From NCBI RefSeq assembly GCF_017916505.1, contig NZ_JAFMSZ010000001.1, positions 992,001 to 1,056,000 of the forward strand: DNA of 64,000 nt. The letters are read 5' to 3'. The notes beneath the pieces are model-generated. The model saw only the letters and a program-made list of their open reading frames with translations. It was not told where the DNA came from and did no database searches. This document shows, one piece after another, positions 27,238-35,535 of this stretch. A program made the translations under genes and the position numbers. Origin of the DNA: Naasia sp. SYSU D00057. GTDB lineage: Bacteria > Actinomycetota > Actinomycetes > Actinomycetales > Microbacteriaceae. How positions within the stretch are numbered: position 1 is the first letter of the stretch; each line of letters opens with the position of its first letter.

Positions 27238-27647
27238 AACCAGAGGGCGAGCTCGCGCCGGGCCGACTCCGGGGAGTCGCTGCCGTGCACGAGGTTCTGC
27301 TGCACCTTGAGGCCCCAGTCGCGGCCCAGGTCGCCGCGGATGGTGCCCGGTGCGGCGGTCGTCGGGTCGGTGGCGCCGGCGAGCGCCCGGAAGCCCTCGA
27401 TCACGCGGTTGCCGGCGACGCGGATCGCGACGACCGGGCCCGACTCCATGAACTCGACGAGGGGCTCGTAGAACGGCTTGCCCTCGTGCTCGGCGTAGTG
27501 CTGTGCCAGCAGCTCGCGCTCCGCCTGCAGGAGCTTGATGTCGACGAGCGAGTACCCCTTCGCCTCGATGCGGCGGAGGATCTCCCCCGTCAGGTTCCGG
27601 GCGACACCGTCCGGCTTCACGAGCACCAGGGTCTCTTCCACGTCCAC
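27231..27647 (-). CDS. ndk: Nucleoside diphosphate kinase
   Basis: A 138-residue cytosolic enzyme that balances nucleoside triphosphates by phosphate transfer through a phospho-His. The active-site His121 lies in NLVHGSDS, and the N-terminal [11 protein letters not shown] is typical. Length is normal. It follows the DUF4233 gene by nine bases, and its stop lies inside a terminator stem. Confidence 0.96.
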   Translation of the reverse strand: MDVEETLVLVKPDGVARNLTGEILRRIEAKGYSLVDIKLLQAERELLAQHYAEHEGKPFYEPLVEFMESGPVVAIRVAGNRVIEGFRALAGATDPTTAAPGTIRGDLGRDWGLKVQQNLVHGSDSPESARRELALWFG

Positions 27648-27656
27648 GCTTGTCTC

Positions 27657-28010
27657 CTATTCCGCGGCGGCGTTCCGCCGGTCGATACGTCCGCCCACAA
27701 TGATGCAGTACGCCCACATGGCGGCGAACAAGACCCCGACGATGTACAGCTCGGTCAGCAGCACGCCGCTGAGGATGAGCGCCACCTGCACGAGCCAGCC
27801 CAGCACGATGCCGACCCGGGACCGCAGGGTGCCGACCGCGACGATGGCGAGCAGGATGAGCGCTCCCCCGCCGCCGAACGCGAGGCCCGCGGGCAGCGCG
27901 CCGAGCCCCCACACGACCAGGGCGCCGAGGAACAGCACGACGATCTCGGTGCCGAGCACGACCGAGCCGAGGGTCTCCTGCACGCTCCGGGCGCGCCGCT
28001 GACGCGCCAC
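27657..28010 (-). CDS. DUF4233 membrane protein
   Basis: A 117-residue protein with about four transmembrane helices (residues 14-36, 41-60, 65-85 and 88-108). VQETLGSVVLGTEIVVLFLG matches the DUF4233 family, which is nearly always encoded next to folC in actinobacteria. GTG 28010 shares one base with the folC TAG, showing translational coupling. The role is unknown; the folC link is positional only. Confidence 0.85.
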   Translation of the reverse strand: MARQRRARSVQETLGSVVLGTEIVVLFLGALVVWGLGALPAGLAFGGGGALILLAIVAVGTLRSRVGIVLGWLVQVALILSGVLLTELYIVGVLFAAMWAYCIIVGGRIDRRNAAAE

Positions 28011-29521
28011 TACGGCTTCCACCCCTCGTCCGCGGCCATCTCGATGGCACGGCCGACGAGCGCGATGGAGCCGAACACGACGACGGCCCCGTTCTCGTGC
28101 TCGGCGGCCTCCTCGCGGGCGACGTCGAGGGCGGCGCCGATCGACGGCTCCACCCGGACGCGGTCCGCGCCGGCGACCTTCACCGCGACGGCGGCGAGAT
28201 CGTCGGCGTCGCGCGCACGGTCGGACGGCGCAGTGGTCACGACGAACTCGGCGACGAGCGGATTGAGCGCGCGCAGCATCCCCTCCGCCTCCTTGTCGCC
28301 GAGCACCCCGACCACCGCGATGATCGGCGAGAACGAGAAGTAGGTGGTGAGCGCGGCCGCGAGCGACTGCGCGCCATGCGGGTTGTGCGCCGCGTCGACG
28401 AGCACGCTCGGCTCGACGCCGACGAGCTGCAGCCGGCCGGGCGAGGTGACCGCGCCGAGCCCCCCGGAGACGACCTCCGGGTCGAGCGGCGTCGTGCCGC
28501 CGCCGAGGAACGACTCGACGGCCGCGACCGCGAGCGCCGCGTTGTGCGCCTGGTGGTCGCCGTAGAGGGGCAGCACGACGTCGCGGTACTCGCCCGCGCG
28601 GCCCTGGATGGTGATGAGCTGCCCGCCCACCCCGACCGAGGTGGTGACGGAGAACCCGTTCCCCTCGACGACGAGCCGCGATTCGGTGAGCTCGGCCGCA
28701 CGCTGCAGCTCGGCGAGCGCCGAGGGCGGCTGGACGGCGCTGACGACCTCGGACAGCGGCTTGATGATGCCCGACTTGGTGCGGGCGATCTCGGCGAGCG
28801 AGGAGCCCAGGCGGTTCTGGTGGTCGAGCGCGATGGGGGTGAAGACGGACACCTGGCTCTCGACGACGTTGGTGGCGTCCCACTCACCGCCCATGCCGAC
28901 CTCGATCACGGCGACGTCGACGGGCGCGTCGGCGAACGAGGCGAACGCGAGCACGGTGAGCGCCTCGAAGAAGGTGAGCCGCTGCTCCCCCGCCTCGGTG
29001 AGCGACTCGTCGACCATCCGCAGGTACGGCTGGATGTCGTCCCAGTTGTAGGCGATCCGCTCGTCGGCGATCGGCTCGCCGTCGACGAGGATCCGCTCGG
29101 TGAACCGGGTGAGGTGCGGGCTGGTCAGGAGCCCGGGGCGGAGTCCGTTCGCCCGAAGGAGGCTCTCGATCATCCGGCTCGTGCTCGTCTTGCCGTTCGT
29201 CCCCGTGATGTGGATCACGGGATACGCGCGGTGCGGGTCGCCGAGCAGCTCGAGCACCCGGCGCACCGGCTCGAGGCGGGGCTGCGGGTCGCCCTCGCCG
29301 AGGCGCTGAAGCAGCTGCTCGAAGACGCGGTCCGCGCGCTCGCGGTCCTCGTCGGTGGCCTCGGGGCCGAACTCCGGCAGGTCGGGGCCGAGCTGCGGGG
29401 AGGTCAGGTCGAGTCCCGCATCCTCGGCGTCGTACTCGGGCTCGGACCCGAAGTCCGAGCGGAACCTCGGGTCGAGCCTCGGGTCGTCGGGATCGTACGT
29501 CGGCTCGTCGCGATCAGACAT
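28010..29521 (-). CDS. folC: Folylpolyglutamate synthase / dihydrofolate synthase
   Basis: A 503-residue Mur-ligase-fold enzyme that adds glutamate to folates. The P-loop GTNGKTS is at 107-113, [12 protein letters not shown] (about 207-218) holds the omega/metal region, and DAAHNPHG (about 377-384) is the C-terminal domain signature. About 50 acidic residues precede the usual start, as in some actinobacterial versions. Its ATG overlaps the ileS stop by eight bases and its stop overlaps DUF4233 by one. Confidence 0.93.
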   Translation of the reverse strand: MSDRDEPTYDPDDPRLDPRFRSDFGSEPEYDAEDAGLDLTSPQLGPDLPEFGPEATDEDRERADRVFEQLLQRLGEGDPQPRLEPVRRVLELLGDPHRAYPVIHITGTNGKTSTSRMIESLLRANGLRPGLLTSPHLTRFTERILVDGEPIADERIAYNWDDIQPYLRMVDESLTEAGEQRLTFFEALTVLAFASFADAPVDVAVIEVGMGGEWDATNVVESQVSVFTPIALDHQNRLGSSLAEIARTKSGIIKPLSEVVSAVQPPSALAELQRAAELTESRLVVEGNGFSVTTSVGVGGQLITIQGRAGEYRDVVLPLYGDHQAHNAALAVAAVESFLGGGTTPLDPEVVSGGLGAVTSPGRLQLVGVEPSVLVDAAHNPHGAQSLAAALTTYFSFSPIIAVVGVLGDKEAEGMLRALNPLVAEFVVTTAPSDRARDADDLAAVAVKVAGADRVRVEPSIGAALDVAREEAAEHENGAVVVFGSIALVGRAIEMAADEGWKP

Positions 29522-32500
29522 TGCTCACCATCCGTCCCGCCTTGCGCAGCTCGAACCGGCCGCCGTCGGCGGCTCCCCAGCTGCCGGCGGCGAGCACCGT
29601 GAGGTGCCCGTCCGCCCACGCCATCACGCGATCCGTCGACCCGGCACCCGCGGGCGCGAACTCGATGTCGAGGGCGAGCGTCTCGCCGCGGATCAGCTCG
29701 CCGAACTCGTCGAGGACGGCGGAGAGCTCGCCGTCGCCCTCGAACCGCAGCTCGATCCGGTCGGACACGTCGAGGCCGGCGCTGCGCCGGGCCTGCTGGA
29801 TGTCGCGGATGAGGTCGCGCGCGTGCCCCTCGGCCTCGAGGGCCGGGGTGAGGGCGGTGTCCAGCAGGAGGAAGCCTCCACCGGGCAGGAGCGCGATCGC
29901 CGACTCGGAACCGCCGGAGATCTCGAGCGCCAGGTCGTACTCGCCCGCCTGCAGCTCGATTCCTCCCGCCACGACGGTGTCGCCGTCCTGGCTCCAGTCG
30001 CCGCTCTTCGAGGCCTTGATGACGCGCTGCACGTCCTTGCCGATGCGCGGGCCGAGGGCCCGGGCGTTGACGGTGAGCCGCGAGGTGATGCCGTACGCCT
30101 CCGCGCTCGTCTCGGCGAGATCGGTGAGCGTCACCGACTTGAGGTTGAGCTCGTCGCGCAGCAGGCCCTCGAAGGGCGCGAGCCGCGCGGCGTCCGGCGT
30201 CACGACGGTGAGGCCGGCGAGCGGCAGGCGCACCCGGAGCCCCGCCTGCTTGCGCAGCGCGAGGGCCGAGGACGTGATGGTGCGCACGCGGTCCATGTCG
30301 CGGACGAGGCCCTCGTCCGCCGGGTACGCGGCGGCGTCGGGCCAGTCGGTGAGGTGCACGCTGCGCTCCCCCGTCAGGCCGCGCCACACCTTCTCGGTCG
30401 CGAGCGGCAGCAGCGGCGCGGTGAGGCGCGCGAGCGTCTCGAGCACCGTGTAGAGGGTGTCGAACGCGTCGCGGTCGCCCTGCCAGAACCGGTCGCGGCT
30501 GCGCCGCACGTACCAGTTGGTGAGGACGTCGGCGAACTCGCGCAGCCGCTGCGCGGCGTTCGACGCGTCGAGCGCGTCGAGCTCGCCGGTCACCTCCTCG
30601 ACCAGGTCGCGGAGCTTCGCGAGCACGTACCGGTCCAGCACGTCGGCCGAGTCGGTGCAGATCCGCGCCTCATAGCCCTCGCCGTCCGGGCCGCCGGCCG
30701 CGTTCGCGTAGAGGGTGAAGAAGTAGTAGGTGCTCCACAGCGGCAGCAGCAGCTGGCGCACGCCCTCGCGGATGCCCTCCTCCGTCACGACGAGGTTCCC
30801 GCCGCGCAGCACCGGGCTCGACATGAGGAACCAGCGCATCGCGTCCGAGCCGTCCCGGGCGAACACCTCGGACACGTCCGGGTAGTTGCGCAGGCTCTTC
30901 GACATCTTCTGCCCGTCGTTGCCGAGCACGATGCCGTGGCTGACCACGTTCTTGAAGGCGGGCCGGTCGAAGAGCGCCGTCGACAGGATGTGCAGCGTGT
31001 AGAACCAGCCGCGCGTCTGCCCGATGTACTCGACGATGAAGTCGGCGGGGCTGTGGGTGTCGAACCAGTCCGCGTTCTCGAACGGGTAGTGCACCTGGGC
31101 GAACGGCATCGAGCCGGAGTCGAACCACACGTCGAGGACGTCCGGGATCCGGCGCATCGTGCTCTTCCCGGTCGGATCGTCCGGGTTCGGCCGGGTCAGC
31201 TCGTCGATGAACGGGCGGTGCAGGTCGGTGGGGCGGACGCCGAAGTCGCGCTCCAGCTCGTCGAGCGAGCCGTACACGTCGACGCGCGGGTACTCGGGGT
31301 CGTCGCTCTTCCACACCGGGATGGGGCTGCCCCAGTAGCGGTTGCGGGAGATCGACCAGTCGCGGGCGCCGGAGAGCCACTTGCCGAACTGGCCGTCCTT
31401 CACGTTCTCGGGCACCCAGGTGATCTCCTGGTTGAGCTGCTCCATCCGGTCGCGGAACTCGGTGACCCGGACGAACCAGCTGGAGACCGCCTTGTAGATG
31501 AGGGGCTTCCGGCACCGCCAGCAGTGCGGGTAGGAGTGCTCGTAGCTCGCCTGGCGCAGCAGCCGGCCGCGCTCCTTGAGGTCGCGCGTGATCGGCTTGT
31601 TCGCCTCGAACACCTGAAGGCCGGCGATCTCGCCGTACATCGGCAGGAAGCGGGCGCCGTCGTCCACCGACATGATCGTCGGGATGCCGGCCGCGGTGCA
31701 GACGAGCTGGTCGTCCTCGCCGTAGGCGGGCGCCTGATGGACGATGCCGGTGCCCTCGCTCGTGGTCACGTACTCGGCGACGAGGACGCGGAACGCGTTC
31801 TGCATCCCCCACTTCTCGGTGTCGGCGTAGTAGTCCCACAGCGGCTCGTAGTGGATGCCCTCGAGCTCGCGGCCGAGGATGGTGCGCTCGATCGAGGCCT
31901 CCGCCTCCTCGGGCGTCGGGTAGCCGAGGTCCTTCGCGTAGTTCCGGACGAGCGCCTTCGCGAGCAGGTAGTCGGCGCCCCGCACCTCGCGGTCGAGGGG
32001 CGGGTACTCGCCGAGGTCGCTCGGCAGCCCGTCGGGGGCCTCGGAGTCGGGGGTGCCGTTCGGGCCGGAGCGGATGACGGCGTACTCGATGTCGGGCCCC
32101 ACGGCGAGCGCCGCGTTGGTCGGCAGCGTCCACGGGGTCGTCGTCCAGGCGAGGGCGCGGGTGCCGGTGAGGCCCATGCTCTCCGCCTTCGTGCCGACGA
32201 GCGGGAACGTGACGGTCACCGTCTGGTCCTGGCGCATCTGGTAGACGTCGTCGTCCATCCGCAGCTCGTGGTTCGACAGCGGCGTCTCGTCGTTCCAGCA
32301 GTACGGCAGCACGCGGAAGCCCTCGTAGGCGAGGCCCTTGTCGTGAAGCTGCTTGAACGCCCAGAGCACGCTCTCCATGAACGTGATGTCGAGCGTCTTG
32401 TAGTCGTTCTCGAAGTCGACCCAGCGGGCGGAGCGGGTGACGTACTCCTCCCACTCCTGCGTGTAGCGGAGCACCGACTCGCGGGCGGCCGAGTTGAACG

Positions 32501-32894
32501 ACTCGACCCCCATCGACTCGATCTCCTCCTTGCGGGTGATGCCGAGCTGGCGCATCGCCTCGAGCTCGGCCGGGAGACCGTGGGTGTCCCAGCCGAAGCG
32601 GCGGTGCACCTGCTGGCCGCGCATGGTCCGGTAGCGCGGGAAGACGTCCTTCGCGTAGCCGGTGAGGAGGTGGCCGTAGTGCGGCAGGCCGTTCGCGAAC
32701 GGCGGGCCGTCGTAGAAGACCCACTCGGGGGCGCCCTCGCGCTGGTCGATGGACGCCTGGAAGGTGCCGTCCTGCGCCCAGTAGGCGAGGATCTCCTCCT
32801 CGATCTCCGGGAAGCGCGGCGACGGCGGGATGCCGAATGCCGCCCCCGTCTGCTCGGCCGTATCCGACTGCCGCGACCGGTCCTTGGGGTACAT
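29514..32894 (-). CDS. ileS: Isoleucine-tRNA ligase
   Basis: A 1126-residue class I synthetase that charges tRNA-Ile. The HIGH-type motif is HYGH at 72-75 and the KMSKS loop is at 663-667. The large CP1 editing domain lies between them. It has the long actinobacterial/eukaryotic-like form with no recognisable C-terminal zinc cluster. ATG 32894 follows AGGAG and is the start placed by the T-box. The T-box leader couples translation to uncharged tRNA-Ile. Confidence 0.96.
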   Translation of the reverse strand: MYPKDRSRQSDTAEQTGAAFGIPPSPRFPEIEEEILAYWAQDGTFQASIDQREGAPEWVFYDGPPFANGLPHYGHLLTGYAKDVFPRYRTMRGQQVHRRFGWDTHGLPAELEAMRQLGITRKEEIESMGVESFNSAARESVLRYTQEWEEYVTRSARWVDFENDYKTLDITFMESVLWAFKQLHDKGLAYEGFRVLPYCWNDETPLSNHELRMDDDVYQMRQDQTVTVTFPLVGTKAESMGLTGTRALAWTTTPWTLPTNAALAVGPDIEYAVIRSGPNGTPDSEAPDGLPSDLGEYPPLDREVRGADYLLAKALVRNYAKDLGYPTPEEAEASIERTILGRELEGIHYEPLWDYYADTEKWGMQNAFRVLVAEYVTTSEGTGIVHQAPAYGEDDQLVCTAAGIPTIMSVDDGARFLPMYGEIAGLQVFEANKPITRDLKERGRLLRQASYEHSYPHCWRCRKPLIYKAVSSWFVRVTEFRDRMEQLNQEITWVPENVKDGQFGKWLSGARDWSISRNRYWGSPIPVWKSDDPEYPRVDVYGSLDELERDFGVRPTDLHRPFIDELTRPNPDDPTGKSTMRRIPDVLDVWFDSGSMPFAQVHYPFENADWFDTHSPADFIVEYIGQTRGWFYTLHILSTALFDRPAFKNVVSHGIVLGNDGQKMSKSLRNYPDVSEVFARDGSDAMRWFLMSSPVLRGGNLVVTEEGIREGVRQLLLPLWSTYYFFTLYANAAGGPDGEGYEARICTDSADVLDRYVLAKLRDLVEEVTGELDALDASNAAQRLREFADVLTNWYVRRSRDRFWQGDRDAFDTLYTVLETLARLTAPLLPLATEKVWRGLTGERSVHLTDWPDAAAYPADEGLVRDMDRVRTITSSALALRKQAGLRVRLPLAGLTVVTPDAARLAPFEGLLRDELNLKSVTLTDLAETSAEAYGITSRLTVNARALGPRIGKDVQRVIKASKSGDWSQDGDTVVAGGIELQAGEYDLALEISGGSESAIALLPGGGFLLLDTALTPALEAEGHARDLIRDIQQARRSAGLDVSDRIELRFEGDGELSAVLDEFGELIRGETLALDIEFAPAGAGSTDRVMAWADGHLTVLAAGSWGAADGGRFELRKAGRMVSNV

Positions 32895-32899
32895 CTGGC

Positions 32900-33100
32900 T
32901 GGACTCCTGTGCTCGAACGATCTCTGCACGAGGACGCCTTGCGACGCGGTACCACCCCGTTTGGCCCCGCCCGCGGCGGGACCCACTCAATGCGGCGCTG
33001 ACGAGCCGAACCGTCCGGTTCTACTGAGCCCGCTTGCCGGAGCCGCGCGGCCGTTCTTCCGGAGACTCCCCGGTGATGGCCGGATCACAGTCTGTGCCCG
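32900..33100 (-). promoter_or_regulatory. T-box leader of ileS (translational type)
   Basis: On the minus strand the T-box bulge GGGTGGTACCGCG is intact at 32945-32957. An ultrashort stem I region contains the Ile specifier ATC at 33075-33077 within GGCCATCACCGGGGAG, as in mycobacterial and nocardial ileS leaders. Downstream, TCCTCGTGC (32926-32934) can pair with GCACAGGA (32905-32912), hiding the AGGAG ribosome site. Uncharged tRNA-Ile pairing with the specifier and T-box should free it. No terminator run is seen, which fits translational control. Confidence 0.88.
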
Positions 33101-33177
33101 TCATCCTACCGGCTCCCCGCAAGGGACCCTTCGGCAGGATGCGCTGGTCCTCCCGACGGGATGCGCCCTGCTGCTGT

Positions 33178-33257
33178 CCCTCAACAGGCACTTCTGCCAC
33201 CAACAGGCGGAAACCGCCCGATTCTGCCTGTTGGCGGGATTTCCGCCTGTTGAGGGA
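33178..33257. repeat. Nested inverted CAACAGGC repeats
   Basis: TCCCTCAACAGGC (33178-33190) is exactly complementary to GCCTGTTGAGGGA (33245-33257). Two inner copies, CCAACAGGC (33200-33208) and GCCTGTTGG (33226-33234), pair with each other, giving four alternating copies of one octamer. The element lies just beyond the tetR stop and upstream of the ileS leader and could terminate tetR transcription. Confidence 0.7.
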
Positions 33258-33260
33258 CGG

Positions 33261-33878
33261 TCAGGAGGTGGGCGGCAGCAGCGGGGCGAAGGCGTCGACG
33301 AGGGGACCGAGGGCGACATCGACCGCCTCCCCCAGCGCCCCGCGGTCGGACCCGGTGTCGAGCCAGCGGACGCCGGCCGCGAGCAGCGCGCCCGTCGCCC
33401 CGGCGGCGAACGCCTCGGGGATGCCGTTGCGGGCCGCCGTGCGCGACAGGGTGAAGCGGCGGAGAGCCGACTCGACGGCCAGCATGCGCGGAAGGCCTGA
33501 CTGGGCGACATCGCTTCGGGCACCGATCGTGACCCGCTCGACCAGGACGACCGGGGCGAGTTGCACCCGCCCCGTCAGCTCCACGAGCGCGGTGCGGACT
33601 CCCTGAGCCGGCGACTCTCCCTTCGGCAGAGCTGCGAGCACGTCGGGGAGGGCGTCGAGAACGGGATCGAGGTCGGCCCACAGCAGGTCCCCCTTCGCGG
33701 GGAAGTAGTTGAAGAAGGTGGCGCGGGCGACTCCCGCCCGCCGGGCGATCTCGTCGACGGTCGTCTTCTCGTAGCCCTGCTCGAGGAACAGCTCGGTCGC
33801 GGCGTCCTGCAGGGTCTCCCGCGAGGAGCGGCGGGGCCGGCCCGTCCCCGGACTGCCCGGCGTCCTGCTAGCGTTCAT
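33261..33878 (-). CDS. TetR family transcriptional regulator
   Basis: A 205-residue repressor. The N-terminal HTH spans about residues 18-65 (LQDAATELFLEQGYEKTTVD then VARATFFNYFPAKGDLLW); the ligand domain is unassigned. It is divergent from an MFS transporter with a perfect palindrome between the two starts, the classic arrangement for repression of an efflux or uptake pump. ATG 33878 is chosen because upstream in-frame residues run through the operator. Confidence 0.9.
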   Translation of the reverse strand: MNASRTPGSPGTGRPRRSSRETLQDAATELFLEQGYEKTTVDEIARRAGVARATFFNYFPAKGDLLWADLDPVLDALPDVLAALPKGESPAQGVRTALVELTGRVQLAPVVLVERVTIGARSDVAQSGLPRMLAVESALRRFTLSRTAARNGIPEAFAAGATGALLAAGVRWLDTGSDRGALGEAVDVALGPLVDAFAPLLPPTS

Positions 33879-33895
33879 GGCGACCCTTTCTGGAC

Positions 33896-33914
33896 TCGGT
33901 ACACAAAGTACCGA
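33896..33914. promoter_or_regulatory. Candidate TetR operator, perfect palindrome
   Basis: TCGGTAC-ACAAA-GTACCGA is a perfect 7-5-7 inverted repeat, 18 bases from the tetR start and 24 from the MFS start, so one site could control both. Confidence 0.6.
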
Positions 33915-33937
33915 ACATCTCTCCGCAGGAGCCCGGC

Positions 33938-35296
33938 GTGACCGCAATCGCCCCCGACAAGGCGGCCTCATCCTCGTCCGTCCCCCGCCGTGTCGTCTGG
34001 GCGTCCTTCGTCGGCACCGCCCTCGAGTCGTACGACTTCTACGTCTTCGCGTACTTCGCCGCGTTCTTCGTGGGGCCGCTGTTCTTCGAGCCGCTCGGCC
34101 AGTTCGGCGGCACCCTCACGGCGTTCCTGACGATCGCGATCGGCTTCGTGGTCCGCCCGATCGGCGCGATCGTCTTCGGCCATCTCGGCGACCGGATCGG
34201 GCGCCGCAAGACGCTGCTCATCACGATCGCGATCATGGGCGTCGCGACCGGCCTCGTCGGCGTGCTGCCGCCCTACGCGGTGGCCGGCTGGCTGGGCGCG
34301 ATCCTCCTCGTCGTGCTCCGGCTCCTGCAGGGCCTCTCCCTCGGCGGCGAGTGGGGCGGCGCGATCCTCCTCGCCACCGAGCACGCGACCCCCGGCCGCC
34401 GCGGCCTCTACGCCGCGATGCCGCAGCTCGGCTCCCCCGTCGGCTCGATCCTGTCGGCCGCGCTCTTCCTGCTGCTGACGGCGACCCTGCCTCCCGAGGC
34501 CCTCGCCGAGTGGGGCTGGCGCATCCCGTTCCTCACCGCGATCCCGCTGCTGCTCGTCTCCCTCTATCTGCGCTGGTCGATCGACGAGACGCCGGTGTTC
34601 AAGGCGGTCGTCCGCGAGGGCCGCCGCGACCGCATCCCGCTCGGCGCCCTGCTCCGCCGCCAGCCGGTCGCGCTGATCGTCGCGGTCGCGGCCGCGCTGC
34701 TCGGCATCGGCTCCTACTCGCTGATGAACACGTACACCGTCAACTACGGCGTCGCCGTGCTCGGCTTCAGCTACCAGGACCTGCTCGTCGCGACCACCAT
34801 CGGCGGTCTCCTGCAGCTCGTCACCATTCCGCTGTTCGGCGCGTGGGCGAACCGGATCGGATCCGCCCGCGTCGTCGCCATCGGCGCGATCGGCACGCTC
34901 CTCATCGCGTTCCCGATGTACTTCCTGCTGCAGTTCTCGACGTTCGCGATCCTCGTCGGCACGATGATCATCGGCGGCATCCTGCCCACCCTCAGCTGGG
35001 CGGCGCTCGGCGGGCTCATGTCCGACCTCTTCGACGACGACTTCCGCTACTCCGCGCTCTCGGTCTCCTACAGCATCGCCGCGGTTCTCTCCGGCTTCGT
35101 GCCGGCGGTGACCCTCGCCCTCGGCGAGGCGTCCGACAACGCCTGGTGGCACCCGGGCATCGTGCTCGCGGTCATGTCGGCGGTCACCCTCGCCGGCGCG
35201 ATCGCCGCCGCCCGGCTCTCGCCGCGCATCCCGGCCGGCACGGAGGCGATCGTCGCCGAGGTGGGCGAGGACGGGACGGTCCCGGCCAACCGCTAG
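33938..35296 (+). CDS. MFS transporter, metabolite:H+ symporter type
   Basis: A 452-residue protein with about twelve transmembrane helices. SFVGTALESYDFYVFAYFA at the first helix and GHLGDRIGRRKT in loop 2-3 are typical of the metabolite:H+ symporter group (ShiA/ProP-like), which takes up small carboxylates or similar solutes. The start is GTG 33938 behind AGGAGCCCGGC. Regulation by the divergent TetR is likely. The substrate is unknown. A hairpin terminator follows five bases after the stop. Confidence 0.87.
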   Translation: MTAIAPDKAASSSSVPRRVVWASFVGTALESYDFYVFAYFAAFFVGPLFFEPLGQFGGTLTAFLTIAIGFVVRPIGAIVFGHLGDRIGRRKTLLITIAIMGVATGLVGVLPPYAVAGWLGAILLVVLRLLQGLSLGGEWGGAILLATEHATPGRRGLYAAMPQLGSPVGSILSAALFLLLTATLPPEALAEWGWRIPFLTAIPLLLVSLYLRWSIDETPVFKAVVREGRRDRIPLGALLRRQPVALIVAVAAALLGIGSYSLMNTYTVNYGVAVLGFSYQDLLVATTIGGLLQLVTIPLFGAWANRIGSARVVAIGAIGTLLIAFPMYFLLQFSTFAILVGTMIIGGILPTLSWAALGGLMSDLFDDDFRYSALSVSYSIAAVLSGFVPAVTLALGEASDNAWWHPGIVLAVMSAVTLAGAIAAARLSPRIPAGTEAIVAEVGEDGTVPANR

Positions 35297-35301
35297 CGAG
35301 C

Positions 35302-35320
35302 ACGGGCCGGATCGGCCCGT
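35302..35320 (+). terminator. Terminator after the MFS gene
   Basis: ACGGGCC and GGCCCGT form a perfect seven-pair stem around GGATC, six bases after the stop codon. Confidence 0.6.
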
Positions 35321-35344
35321 CCTCCACCCCGGCCCTCGCCGCGG

Positions 35345-35409
35345 GGAAAACGACGTCGCCGCGCCCGAAACAACACCCGCGCGGAGGACGTTCCTGCCGC
35401 GGGGAGCGA
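35345..35409 (+). repeat. Intergenic palindromic repeat, family A, copy 2
   Basis: The unit contains ACACCCGCGCGGAGGACGTT and ends in GCCGCGGGGAGCG, alignable with 6656-6719. CGTCCTC of copy 1 and GAGGACG of copy 2 lie on opposite arms, as expected for a foldable repeat. Confidence 0.5.
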
Positions 35410-35535
35410 GTCACCCTCGGCGCGCCCCTGGGGGCGGGCGGCCCGCGGCGCTCCGGTACTCTTGTGAGGCCGCGCGACGCGGCGACATACAGGCACCCTC
35501 ACGCGGTGCCGCACATATCGAGACCGGAGCCCTTC

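Noticed and set aside
35440-35535. Possible T-box before valS
   Set aside because: No GGGTGGTACC-like bulge; only a GGCACC/GGTGCC hairpin is present.
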